Origin: Pseudo-nitzschia pungens
Lineage: Eukaryota > Bacillariophyta > Bacillariophyceae > Bacillariales > Bacillariaceae
DNA: 64,000 nt
NCBI GenBank assembly: GCA_037355855.1
Contig: CM074760.1
Span: 186,001-250,000 of the forward strand
Direction of reading: 5' to 3'
Shown here: positions 1 to 10,516 of the stretch, in pieces
Numbering within the stretch: the first letter of the stretch is position 1
How the letters are laid out: each line of letters opens with the position of its first letter
Program-made: the position numbers and the translations under genes
The notes under the pieces: model-generated
What the model saw: the letters and a program-made list of their open reading frames with translations, nothing else
Told to the model about the DNA's origin: nothing
The model's database searches: none

Positions 1-1664
1 CCAAAAAAAGTCTGGGCAGCAAGAACGTATCGCCTATTAAGTAAACATAATTTAATGAAGACAATACGATCCTTCTACGATTCTGGCTGAGAACTATTTG
101 GGACTAATGGGTTAATCATAAAACAAATTACCATTCTTCATTGGCCTTAATTCAAGTTCATGTTGTTCCAAAGCACGTTACTAAATTTATTATATAATCA
201 GGAAAAACATATATCAATCGTACAAAATCCGAGAAAAGATTAACCAACAAGTGATACTCGTACTAGTATTAGTATGTCCTCGTACCAGAGATTGGCCGGG
301 AAGGAATAAATATAATTATAGGATCGCTGGTGGAATCATGGAAGGGGTCGCATTTTTCAATTACTTATATTTTTAAGATCTAATCACAAACAAACACTTA
401 ATGAAAATTCAATTGTGTAAGAGGGTTATTGCTTAAAAATTGCTCGAGAAACACTTTTCATTCGATTGATACTACACGTACAGTTTTTGCAAATTACACG
501 TACAGTTTTGATTTGAGGGAAAACGCTTCTTGTACAGTTTTCAATTTTTGGAGGACGTCTAATCATTATCATTTCCACGCAAACTACTAGCAATTTTTAC
601 AACCATTCTTGTTTATTATTTGGTACTACTAATTTCTTACTGTAACATAAGAATATCACCATTTGGTTTGATATTTACTACTACTACTAGTACTACCACT
701 GGTGATTTTGAAACGATTGGAAAACAAGAAGTTTGGAGGAGGAGGAAGAAGAAGAGGAAGGAAGAAGGATGACGATCACCAGCCATCATGATCCTGAGGA
801 GGATGGTGGTGAACAAGAACGATCATCATGGTGGTGGTGCGCTGGTGAAAGTACTAGTATCATTGGGCAGCCAGTGTCGACTCGTGATGAAGACTGCATT
901 CCCTTCTGGTGCAGCATCTTCTTCTTCTTCTTGTTGGTTTGAGGAAGAGCCTCCACAACAAGAGGAAGAAACACGACCAGCACCGCCAAAACCCAAGAAT
1001 ACGAATCTTGCTTGTTGTTCTTTCTTGTGGATTTGCCTAACACTAAGGACAAGAACATGTCCGGTACAAGCGGATGATGAACAAAACCATCTCCCCTCCC
1101 TGCTGTTTCCTCGTTCGATTTCGGTTGGGAACTCCAAGGTCTTCCGCATCCGGTGGTGTATCATGCCACCGATGATGACTATAGCCACCAAAGCTTCTTC
1201 CTCGTCGCTGGCAGTGACAATCTCGGAGTAGCAACAAACAACAAGTTCATGAAAGATGCTCAATCCAACTCTCCCAGCTGCAGGTGGAGGCTAGGCGTGG
1301 ATCGTATGCTTTGTTGCATCCTATCTCAAACGTTCCTTTATCAGACTCACAACTGGTCGTCACAACACGGCAATACGCACGAGGAAGCAATGAATGAGAA
1401 CCTTGCCCAACCCAGTGTAGAGTCGTCTCGACTCGTCTACGACTGAATGCTACTATCGGCTTTCAAAAGCATACTAGAGACATCGCTAGACAACAACCAC
1501 ACGTAACAGAAGTCTATCGGTTACAACAATATTCACCCCAAGCCTCGGTGGATGCATTCATTCATGTCAAACCTTCCAGATACGAACAACGTCCGTCGTC
1601 GGCCCTGAGGAGACAGCAATCGTCGTGCACAACATCCGTTGCGTTGGGAATTCTCCGGAATGAA
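1..1664. other. AT-rich intergenic region, no supported gene
   Basis: The first 700 bases are AT-rich and hold no credible reading frame. Bases 733-1446 are GA- and CAT-rich and stay open in several frames on both strands (for example 788-1231 +). The predicted peptides are low-complexity Ser/Glu/Pro tracts without a recognisable domain. No gene is called here. Confidence 0.5.
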
Positions 1665-2246
1665 TCAAGGACGACCCAACGGAAAGCATGTGTCGGTCAA
1701 CCGGATGGTGGTCTTGCTAGGATACTCCAAGAAGCCCAGGGTTTTCATCTTGCTGATGTCTTTCTGGTATCCAGACAGCTTGTTCATGTCGTAGCCGAGT
1801 GCCATGGCAGTCATTTGACGATCGTGCTCCTTTCCATCCAACAAAGCATCAAAGATGAGACGAGCCTTGGGGGACAGCATCCCCTTCATGTCTTCGTGAA
1901 TCGACTCGTTGGTCAACCTACAGGACGACGATCCCTGGCTACTACATTCTACGAATCCGCTTCCCTTTTCGGTCAGGACCAGTGTCCCGCCCGATCCGTA
2001 CTCGATGTACCCTCCCTTCTTGAGCTGACTCACGTTCTTGTCAAACCCCGGCTTGGTTTTGGAATTTCCCGAAAACGACTGGACATTCTTGCGGCTGGGT
2101 GCATCCATCCCAATGGCATTCAATTTGGCAATCGTTTGGAGAATGATTTCCTGCTTGGGTCTGACGTTCGAGTTGCTACCCGCCTTGGCAACACCGACCT
2201 TTTGAGTCTTCTTAGCGGAAGCTCTCGCTATGTCATGCCATGCCAT
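1665..2246 (-). CDS. Hypothetical protein with two winged-helix-like repeats
   Basis: The frame gives about 193 residues from the ATG at 2246. The open frame reaches 2261, but its first codon there is TTG. After a short Lys/Ala-rich N-terminus come two similar modules of about 65 residues. Each has a helical segment (IILQTIAKLNAIG; ARLIFDALLDGKEHD), a second helix with Lys/Asp, then a beta-hairpin-like ending (GGYIEYGSGGTLVLTEKG; LGFLEYPSKTTIRLTD). That layout resembles tandem winged-helix modules, which would suit nucleic-acid or protein binding. This is inferred from pattern only, and no family name is recalled. The N-terminus runs into a TGCCATGCCA simple repeat, so the true start may lie in an unrecognised upstream exon. 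No neighbour suggests a pathway. Confidence 0.6.
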   Translation of the reverse strand: MAWHDIARASAKKTQKVGVAKAGSNSNVRPKQEIILQTIAKLNAIGMDAPSRKNVQSFSGNSKTKPGFDKNVSQLKKGGYIEYGSGGTLVLTEKGSGFVECSSQGSSSCRLTNESIHEDMKGMLSPKARLIFDALLDGKEHDRQMTAMALGYDMNKLSGYQKDISKMKTLGFLEYPSKTTIRLTDTCFPLGRP

Positions 2247-4698
2247 GCCATTCCATGCCAAGAGCGGACAACGAACGATGACGGATCAATGGTAATGAAT
2301 TTCAAAACATGCCATGTGAGGGAAGGTGGTAGTATGGAAGGCGAATTGACAGATGCAAAGCGAAACATCATACGAACGGCTGTGCTCACAAAATCGCAAT
2401 GCCTGGTTACTGTTGCCGGTGTTGCCAATGATACCTACCCATGTTAGATCGAATACAATGTGCGGTCGGAGCGACAAGATGGGAAAGTGATGAGAGTGAA
2501 AGAGAAAGCCGCTTTGGTTCGGATTGTAAGAAGTCTTTGGGTTCTTTCCAGCGATAGCTTCATCGTATGTCAAGGAGAGTGGCGACAAATCACGGCCAGG
2601 ACGAATCCTCGAAAGTTCCTCTACCGTGCCGTTCGTTTCACCCTGTTTCGATCGTGGGAACTTGCCTAATACAGCGGGTTGCACGGTTTCCAAAACTCCG
2701 TTCGCAACAACAGGGTGAGAATATGACGGGAGCGAAGCATTACTCCTCCGTTGGTTCCGATTGTACAGGCACACCAACCGCGTTCGATCCATCTTTCTTT
2801 GCAACATGGTTAAATCGTTTCAAACGAATAATCAACTGCAAACAACTCCGTTCTTCTTTGCATGAAAACTTGAAATCCACACGGAACACGACTGACGGAA
2901 CCGAAAACCGAATGAATCATCCCGTCTGCAATCAAGAAGAGAGAAACCAAATTTCAACGATACACTAGTACTAATGGACAATGTGGTACGAGTACTAGTA
3001 CTAGTAGTAGTAGTACTACTACTACTAGTAGTACTGCTAGCCTGTACACCGACGACTACTACTAGTAGTACTAGTACTAGTACTACTAGTAGTAGTACTA
3101 CTAACAAAAGTATGTGTCCTATCGATCCCCCCATCTCATAATCATGCAATCAGGAGCCGTGCCTCGCTACTCGTAGCATAGCATATGACTGCTACTAGTA
3201 GTGGTAGTACCTAGCACCAGCAGAATATCATTGAATTGTCGCAAATAGTGCTACGGTAGTACGGTAGCAGGGAAGGAATCTTTAAGATAAGAAAGAGTAA
3301 TAATCGTACGGTACGTTCGTGTAGAAAATTAGTTAAGTTTCTACGGTATCTGGGAAACAAGTGAGTCGTGCTGCAGTGGACTCTGGTCGAAAAACGTACA
3401 AGCAGGAGACGAATGCCAGGATGCCCAAAAGTCCCCGACTGAAAAACATTTTTTTTTTTTAAGTCGTTGAGGTATGAGCTGATAAGAATTACCGTACTAC
3501 AAGTATTAGCCTACACGTAACGTAAGATTACCACTACAAGAAAATACTTCGCTATTCTTTGATGATATTTTCTTCAGCTTGGCAGATTGATTAAGGTTCT
3601 TACTCACCTTCTTCGAAGAATATTACATCAGTCAACCCGTTAATTATTACTACTTCTACTTCGTATTTTTTCAACTCGGTGGGTACCGTACGCTTACTTA
3701 TGTTGTTTAACGCAATAGCCTGGAGTGAATAAGGATCAATGGGGCTTTTTACGTATTATCATTAAACCTGCCATCTTACGTGATGTTTATGTGATTCATG
3801 CAGTAAAATCTGTTCAAGGACTAAGTAACCTTAAATTATCGAAGCCCTGAAGAATGCCAAGATAATCGCTCACGAAATGCGATGTCGGTAATTATTTAAC
3901 GCGCTCATTTACTCAGCATCGCAGCATCGCTCAATCTCAAAGGATTGGACAGAGTCGCCCACATGCTTCGTTTTGGGTAACGTTGCATTCGATAGGTAAG
4001 GTACTCGTACGAGTAAGATCACCTACCCTGCGGCAACGAATGTTGCGAACAACTGACAACCGACACTATGTCTAATAGAGATGTTGCGCAAGGTTGAAGC
4101 AGCTAGTTATGGTACTTTGAAACCAGATCCCTTTCCAGTTCATTACAGGCTCACGTCGTCACAACCATGCGATAGAGTAGTAGTAGGAGAAATGGGCGGA
4201 CCTCCGGATACAGAGAGAAAAAAGTAGAACATCCGATGGCGTTCTCTGAGCAACAGTACACGAATGTATTTGCACCAATAGGAAATTCCAATCGGATGTG
4301 TCCAAAGGACTAAGTAGTACCTGTGCCTTGCCTTATGGAATGCAGAGAACAACCCCACAATTGCTATTGCGATTCATCAGTCTTTCTTCGCCCCACTCCA
4401 AGCTTTGTTTTGATCACGCATTGAAGCTTTGGTAACGGAACATTGAAAACGAAAGCCTGACGAAGGGCACCAATTCCGGTTGGTGTTTGATGTTTGTTAC
4501 ATTCTTTACTCTTTGCGCTATGCACTAATGCTAGGCTGTTGTCAACGGAGTGATAAAGGATCCCAAAGGATAGGGTTTTGGTGCTGGTTTTGGCTGAAAT
4601 CGCCACGGAGAACCAGTGCAGCAGAGAATGGTTGCAAAGCACAGACTCACGGAAAGGACCCCAGGACGGGTTCATTGTTCGCGCCTCTGCTGCAATCC
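2247..4698. other. Intergenic region, no supported gene
   Basis: The minus frame 2286-2807 and the plus frame 2567-2968 are open but resemble no family. From 3100 onward the sequence is AT-rich with many stops in all frames, a T11 run near 3450 and scattered GTAC palindromes. The minus frame 4364-4675 lies just downstream of the 4699-5340 gene and is best read as its 3' untranslated region. Confidence 0.5.
2990..3110. repeat. ACT/AGT triplet island
   Basis: Alternating TACTAG and AGTAGTAC triplet runs of both orientations form many overlapping short palindromes (ACTAGT, GTAC). Similar islands recur near 30.9-31.4, 48.4-49.4, 52.1 and 58.4 kb. Confidence 0.85.
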
Positions 4699-5340
4699 TT
4701 ACAGTGGGGGTGCACCGGGTCGGACAGCGATGGTCACGGTTGTAGGAGGCTCCATGACCAGTGCAGGGACGATGTTCCGATCCTCGTCGCCATCACTGTG
4801 GGCGTCGGCATCTGCATCGGTACCGCTCTCGTTGCCGTGGTCCTCGCCATCGGCTCTGATGCCGTATCTTCTGTTGCCGTGGTTGTCGCTATCATCAAAA
4901 CCGCTGTCGCTGTTGCTGTCGCTGTTCCCATTGTCATCAGAGTCCTCGTCGCTTCGACTTTCACGGGCGTCTCCGCCGTTGCTATTCGGTTCGTGGGTCT
5001 TGTTTCGTGGTCGCATCGGTCGGCGTCGTAGGCAGCATCGCTGCCGGCGTCTCAGACGAACGACTACAGTGTGTACGACGAGAAGGAGTCCGAGGACCGA
5101 AATCGTCCACCGACCCCAATACCGACTCGGCATGTGACGCAGTGCGCTCGCTCCAAGTTCCGAGAAAACCACCCGCGGGCGGCAATCAGGGATTCTATCC
5201 GACGACGAAGAGAAAGGGTGGGAGGCATGGCAGATATGGTTCGTGTCGGGTGACAAGCATGCTGCCGTTGCCGTATTCGCTTCTGTCGCTCTTGATTTGG
5301 ACGTCGACGTTGGCGTTGACGTTGACGTTGCTTCGACCAT
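4699..5340 (-). CDS. Putative single-pass membrane protein with acidic C-terminal domain
   Basis: The frame gives 213 residues from an ATG at 5340. The N-terminal 75 residues are Ser/Thr-rich. One hydrophobic segment (about residues 79-94, ISVLGLLLVVHTVVV) is followed directly by an Arg-rich stretch (RLRRRQRCCLRRR), the stop-transfer and positive-inside arrangement of a single-pass protein. The rest is a repetitive Asp/Ser/Asn-rich region with a Pro-rich end. No domain family is recognised. The acidic part comes from a simple GAC/AGC-type repeat that is also open on the other strand (4480-5031 +), so the coding strand is not certain. The minus strand is preferred because only it gives an ATG start and a coherent membrane topology. 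Confidence 0.4.
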   Translation of the reverse strand: MVEATSTSTPTSTSKSRATEANTATAACLSPDTNHICHASHPFSSSSDRIPDCRPRVVFSELGASALRHMPSRYWGRWTISVLGLLLVVHTVVVRLRRRQRCCLRRRPMRPRNKTHEPNSNGGDARESRSDEDSDDNGNSDSNSDSGFDDSDNHGNRRYGIRADGEDHGNESGTDADADAHSDGDEDRNIVPALVMEPPTTVTIAVRPGAPPL

Positions 5341-5708
5341 TGTGGCTGTTGGGTCGAAGACCGTTGTTCCTTCAACTCACTGTGGTTGTCGCGACGGAAG
5401 GTTTGTTCCGGACGGAATGCGATGGTTGGCATCGAGTCGAATCGAGTCGAGTCAAGTCGATGTTACTTGTACGAAGTTAATACTGCATGCACTAACACCT
5501 GGGGAACGATGGGTTTGGCTGGGGTTTCGAAACCCCGACCGATGTACGACCCAAGGGATCGGTCGGTTGGTTTGTTGGTTGGCACATTGTTCTTCGTCGT
5601 TGCCGAGTCGTGGATTACAGGGGTTTCCGTACGAACGAACGCCCTGTGCCTTGGGTCCTATCCCGGCAGTAGTACGTAAGTTACATGCCGCATTCGAGGG
5701 GGAACGAG

Positions 5709-5736
5709 AACACACACACACACACACACACACACA
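5709..5736. repeat. (AC)n dinucleotide microsatellite
   Basis: About 14 uninterrupted AC units are followed by CACAAATACATACACC. It is a simple repeat with no coding support around it. Confidence 0.9.
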
Positions 5737-6265
5737 AATACATACACCGACAGAATATAGGACTAGGTACGAAATGACACGGCACGACACGACTCAAAAC
5801 TGCATCGTGGAATAGTGTTCCAGCACCGTGTTACTACTAGTAATAGTAGCATGTCAGCACGTGAGGGATGGCATCCATGTACTAGTGGTAGTAGTAATCT
5901 TACTACTAGTACTTTGCGAGAGTACGAGTACTACTATACTATTTAGTACGACACTTGATAGCTATCAGTATCCCGCCGTACGGAATGAATAATCATACTG
6001 GAACCCAATAGTAAGATTATCTGCCACATGGGAAGATGATGTCCTTTTGAACCGATATCAAAATAGAAACACGAACCAAAACGAAAACAAGGACCAATAA
6101 GGTACCCGTTCGTTAACACACTTATTTTAGGTCTAATCCACACTTTTTACCCACACTTTTAAACTATTGTACCGGTAACCTTACATACATTACCCATGTT
6201 CTTCTTCTTCTCCAGCAATTGAATCACCGAAACACTTGCACCTCGACTGCACCACTCTTAACACT

Positions 6266-6350
6266 GTTGGGGTTGGGGTTGGGGTTGTTGTTGTTGTTGT
6301 TGTTGTTGTTGGGGTTGGGATTGTTGGGTTGTTGGGGTTGTTGTTGGTTT
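6266..6350 (+). repeat. G-rich TTGGGG / TTG repeat, G-quadruplex candidate
   Basis: Three consecutive TTGGGG units (about 6267-6285) are followed by about eight TTG triplets, then GGGGTTGGG and another GGGGTTG. At least four G-runs of three or more lie within 85 bases on the plus strand, which satisfies the simple G-quadruplex pattern. Confidence 0.8.
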
Positions 6351-7692
6351 CCGTGGGTAGGAGTGTAAGTATTAGTAGCAAAGTTAAAAAAGTGTATATT
6401 CGCACTTTTCAAAAGTGTGGTTTCGACCCATGTCCGAACAATAATGGTGAATGGTTACTAACCTTCCTTGCAGTCGCAATACGAGTAAGGTTACACCTAT
6501 TTTCCGTGTTCACGACTGGTAGGTGTATGAACATACCATTGCGTATCGCGTATCGTATGCAACTCCCTCTTGCATTCTCCAGGGTTACCGTAATTACTTA
6601 CTGGTACGTACTGGTTTTCGTTTTGAGATCGAGTGACGAACAAATTGTGGGACATACGAACGACGAGCCCGCGATGCGCGCACGCGTGCGCGTATGGGGT
6701 ATGTATTCAAAATTGTTTTCAAAAACACTCCGAATTCTGTTATCTTAGCCTACAGTATGTGCGGTAGGTAACCTTACCGGTACGAGTATGCACGAAGTAA
6801 CCTTATCATCCAATTACATCATCATCATAACCTTCCCCTATTTTTCTTGGAGTTTCTTCTCCCCGTGAATCTCAAACTATGTAAGTTAAGATTACCGTAT
6901 GCTTAACCTTACCCGACAAAACCTCCAAGTGATGCAAAAACCAAGACTGCACGAGTGAAGGTAATCTTAATCTTAAAAAGACTTACCGTATTGGAAGGTT
7001 GACGGATACGAAGTACGAAGTAATTACCTGGTAACCCTTACGGTACGATAAGCTTACTCGTAACTTGTACATTATGATTGTGTTAGATTACTACTAGTAC
7101 GAGTATGTACCTTTTTATCCTAAGGTTACGCAAACGTGGGCAATCGTAGAGGACATGTTTGAAAATACCTACGAGTCTACTGTGGTTATACGTGTAGTAC
7201 TCGTAGTCGTACTAGTAATTACTGTTAGAGGTAATTATTGGTCAATGCCGTCACCATAATTATTTTTTCAAAATTTTGTTTTTCCCGTCCTTCGTTTTCA
7301 AAAATTCCGTACGAGAACATTACAAAACAATACACAATATACAGTAAGATACCGGTACGGTAACCTTAGTTGTACGAGTACATAAAATCACAAGAATCAC
7401 CACTGCTCTTGTGAAAGACTTGCTCACAAACCAACATTCGAATCTTGTCCGTGTCCCCGTCGTGGATCGAACGCTAAAGAACAGTGCGGCATCCATACTA
7501 GTGCGCCCAAACACCGTGACATACTAACGAGCTAACCTTACAAAGTCGAAACCCAGAAGGGACATAATTTCTGCCAGAGATCGTCGACTGACCGACTCCC
7601 ACGTTTCCAAACAACACAAGAACAGAACCGTTCCAATCGATTCCAATCAACTCGAAGTCAAATTCAAAACCAAAACCAAATCCAAACCGATC

Positions 7693-8892
7693 ATGTCCAC
7701 CCCCACCTCCAATCCGAGAGATCCCTCGGGATTTTTGAACCTGGACTCCTCCGGGCGCGTCGCGAACCCACAAAAGCAGGGAGAAACGGTTGTCAAGATT
7801 GTCGGAACAGCCCGCGACGACCTGAACGGACTCCTCGGGTTCTGCACGTCCTACAGTCAGGAACGACAGCGCTACATGGTTCGCATGGCGTCGGTCGATA
7901 CGGCCAATGCCCACGCGAATCCCACCGTCATGGCCCTCAAGCCCGCCAATCTCGCCGAAGCGTCGACCCTGGAATCCTACAAGGCCCAGTTCCAGCAGCT
8001 GCAAACGAACCCGGCGATCCGTCAAAAAATCGCCGAGTACTATTCCATTGCCGAGGCCAAGTGCCGGCCGCTACATCTGAAACCGGAGCACGCTCTCGGG
8101 GCGGCGCTGGTGCTGCTGTTCGGGACGATCTATTGCGTTGGCTTCACCCGCATGCTCATGCTGGGGGCCTGTGCCATTTTGTTGGGAACCCTGCTGGCGG
8201 AGGACGTGCTGGTCCGCCGCAGACCCTGGAGGGAGGTCGCACGGGGTCTCCCGGCCAGGTGCAACGCACTGCTGTGCCAGCAGTTTCCGTCGCTGCGGGG
8301 AAGGCTCACCGATGCGGTGGCGGCCGGGTTGATCGGGCTGCTGGTGGCCTTTACCATCCAATCCGTGTTCTTTACCGGGAGTGGTACCAGCGGCAAGAGC
8401 AGACCGGTTGTGCCGCCGCCCCATTCGTCCCGGGTACCCTCGGCGCTTTCGTCCCGGACTGCCGTGGACCGGGAGGTCCTGGAAGAATTCTACAACCTCG
8501 GCTTCCGGGATTCTTTGGAAGGGAAGGAGCGCGGCCATTCCTTTGCCGGGGAGATGGAGCAATTGCTGCAAGCAACGTCGGCGTCGACGTCGACGTCGTC
8601 CGGTCACCACGGCGACGACGACGACAACCTTCGGTATGCGCAGCCGCCACCCCTGACCATGGGTCCGCCACCGCCGATGCGCAAGACCTTTCTGCAGCGC
8701 CTGGTGAGCGTCAAGACGGCAGGATCCGTCTTTTATCTGTACCGGGTGGCGATGCAGATCGGCGTCGATCGGTCGACCGGCATCTTTTCCCTTGCCCAGC
8801 TCGCTGCCAACATCCAGCACCAAATGCCGCCCTGGCAAAAGGGCATGCTGGCCTTTTCGTGCTACAATCTGCTCAGCGGCCTGTTCTTTTGA
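7693..8892 (+). CDS. Hypothetical multi-pass membrane protein with an N-terminal KOW/SH3-like motif
   Basis: The frame gives 399 residues from an ATG in a CCGATCATG context, with strongly coding GC-rich codon use and no intron. Residues about 33-68 (VKIVGTARDDLNGLLGFC, ending in RYMVRM) match the short beta-barrel pattern 'V-x-G...LNG..G.....RY.V', often found in algal proteins. Hydrophobic segments lie at about residues 134-172 (probably two passes) and 206-228. A Pro/Ser-rich loop follows, then LEEFYNLGFRDSLEGKE, an Asp run, a PPPLTMGPPPPM segment, and an amphipathic C-terminus ending LLSGLFF. It probably sits in an intracellular membrane. No presequence is evident and no named family is recognised, so the function is unknown. 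Confidence 0.85.
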   Translation: MSTPTSNPRDPSGFLNLDSSGRVANPQKQGETVVKIVGTARDDLNGLLGFCTSYSQERQRYMVRMASVDTANAHANPTVMALKPANLAEASTLESYKAQFQQLQTNPAIRQKIAEYYSIAEAKCRPLHLKPEHALGAALVLLFGTIYCVGFTRMLMLGACAILLGTLLAEDVLVRRRPWREVARGLPARCNALLCQQFPSLRGRLTDAVAAGLIGLLVAFTIQSVFFTGSGTSGKSRPVVPPPHSSRVPSALSSRTAVDREVLEEFYNLGFRDSLEGKERGHSFAGEMEQLLQATSASTSTSSGHHGDDDDNLRYAQPPPLTMGPPPPMRKTFLQRLVSVKTAGSVFYLYRVAMQIGVDRSTGIFSLAQLAANIQHQMPPWQKGMLAFSCYNLLSGLFF

Positions 8893-8925
8893 GAGAGAGA
8901 AAGAGAGCGACCGAACGAACGAACA

Positions 8926-8950
8926 ATCGATCGATCGATCGATCGATCGA
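8926..8950. repeat. (ATCG)n tetranucleotide repeat
   Basis: About six ATCG units lie in the 3' flank of the 7693-8892 gene. A similar array occurs at 45394-45418. Confidence 0.9.
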
Positions 8951-10410
8951 GGTTCACGTCGACGGTCCGTGGGACAAACGGGTGGGTGACCGAAAGGGAG
9001 GGAGGGAGGGAGGGATTCGTGCCCTCCAACCTGCTGGAAACCATGCGTGCATACTGAATGAATGAATCGGGACAACTGAACCAATTATGGCAACAATGTG
9101 TATGTACTGTTTGCTACTAACGAATAACAAGCAAACGATAATAATCGTTTGATTGAATACTACTACTAACAATAATGCAACAACATGTCTCATTTTTGCA
9201 CAAGAGTTGCACCAGAGATCAACAAACCAGTGGACGTACGTTCAGGTGCATTTGTGACCGTCTTCCCTCAAGTGTTTGTTACCATCATAGATGAGATGTG
9301 TTTCGTTCGTAAAAAGCATTGCAGCATTCTCTCATCCTAATTATTTTGCAGAGCAATTACCTGCACCACCATGGGAACAAGAATGGGCAGGCTTTCGTCC
9401 AGCACTGAAGTTACTCCTACTATTAGTACTACTACTAGTATTTCTGGGTTTCTAAGGAGACGACTTTCACAGTCACCATGAACCTCGTGTGTTGCGCCGT
9501 GTCGAACAACTGCGATGCAGTGCAACTAGTTTGTGGCCACGTGCCTGTGCAATAATGAGTAGTTGCGTACAAGTACGTAGTTTGCCATTCTAGTTAAGGT
9601 CTTACTAGTAGTAAGGTTTAGTCCACCTTCACTGGATTTGACAAGATTTATTTTGAAATCCAATTTTTTTCTTCAAATTTAAATCATTTTTCTTCGATTT
9701 CTTGAGGCATGAAAAAAATAAGGGATGATACTGACACCGGCAGACGCACAGACAGAGTTTGGGTTTTCCTACCGTACGGAGTTGCCAGTCGTCTGCACTG
9801 CGTCCTGCTTGAAATGGCACGTACGACACGGCTGCAGCTCTTGTGAACCATCACATCCACATCCTCTTCCCTGCCTGCCGGTTCTCGTGATGTTGTTGTT
9901 CTTGGTGTTGTTTGGGACGTACAAGTAGAGTACCGTACGTAAGGGTAATTACCACTTACAACTACGAGTAAGGTTTACGAGTAACCTTACGTGCAACATG
10001 ATGTGAATTAATAAAAGGAGTTCTGCGTCATGCCTGTCGGACCAAAACCTTTTTAGGGGGAAACGAAAGGCCTAAGATTACCGTTGCCTTGATGGTAGTG
10101 TCGACCTGATGGGTAATTACGTACCGGTAATCTTAGTGCGGTAATCTTCTCGGAAGAGAAATCCGGTTTTTCTGATGCCTCGGTCCTTTGTCCTTTCTAA
10201 TGTTCGATTTGATTGCTTGTCACCTACTTCGTAAGGTTACTTCGTTCTTTCTGATAGAACCAACGACAGAACTCTTGCCGGAGCCATTCGCATTCGCTAG
10301 GCAAGATCACGAATAGTTCGACAAGGAACGCAATACATTGTTGAATCGAACAACAACTGGGACAGAAAAAGAAAGCTCTACAAAAGAGAGTAACCTTACT
10401 TCGCAGAACT

Positions 10411-10445
10411 GAACCCAACCGAACCCAACCCAACCCAACCCAACG
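10411..10445. repeat. (CCCAA)n repeat upstream of the ribonuclease Z gene
   Basis: About six CCCAA units with one CCGAA variant lie about 70 bases upstream of the ribonuclease Z start codon, in the presumed promoter or 5' UTR. The unit differs from the TTAGGG-type telomere repeat. Confidence 0.8.
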
Positions 10446-10516
10446 GAATCATATCTCGCTGAGTTCCCATCCCTTTCGTTTCACGCGTACCGTTTTCATC
10501 CATCCGATAATCACCC

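Larger units (their letters stand above)
5341..7692. other. Intergenic region, no supported gene
   Basis: Several short frames occur (5243-5815 +, 6236-6748 +, 7320-7514 -), but their peptides are dominated by dinucleotide or G-rich repeats. The section 6740-7500 is AT-rich and carries repeated copies of the TAAGGTTAC/GTAACCTTA motif. Bases 7560-7692 are the 5' flank of the next gene and are rich in AACC/AAAC. Confidence 0.5.
8893..10516. other. 3' flank and intergenic region
   Basis: The 3' flank of the membrane-protein gene holds three simple repeats (GA-rich 8891-8908, ATCG 8926-8950, GGGA 8995-9014). The remainder is AT-rich with repeated GTAAGG/GTAACC motifs (for example 9950-10000 and 10075-10150). 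No gene is supported. Confidence 0.5.

Noticed and set aside
788..1446. Overlapping frames 788-1231 and 1153-1446 as a two-exon gene
   Set aside because: Peptides are low complexity, both strands are open, and no donor/acceptor pair or domain supports a join.
10411..10445. (CCCAA)n as an internal telomere repeat
   Set aside because: The unit is not TTAGGG/CCCTAA and the tract is only about 35 bases, so it is a simple pentanucleotide repeat.
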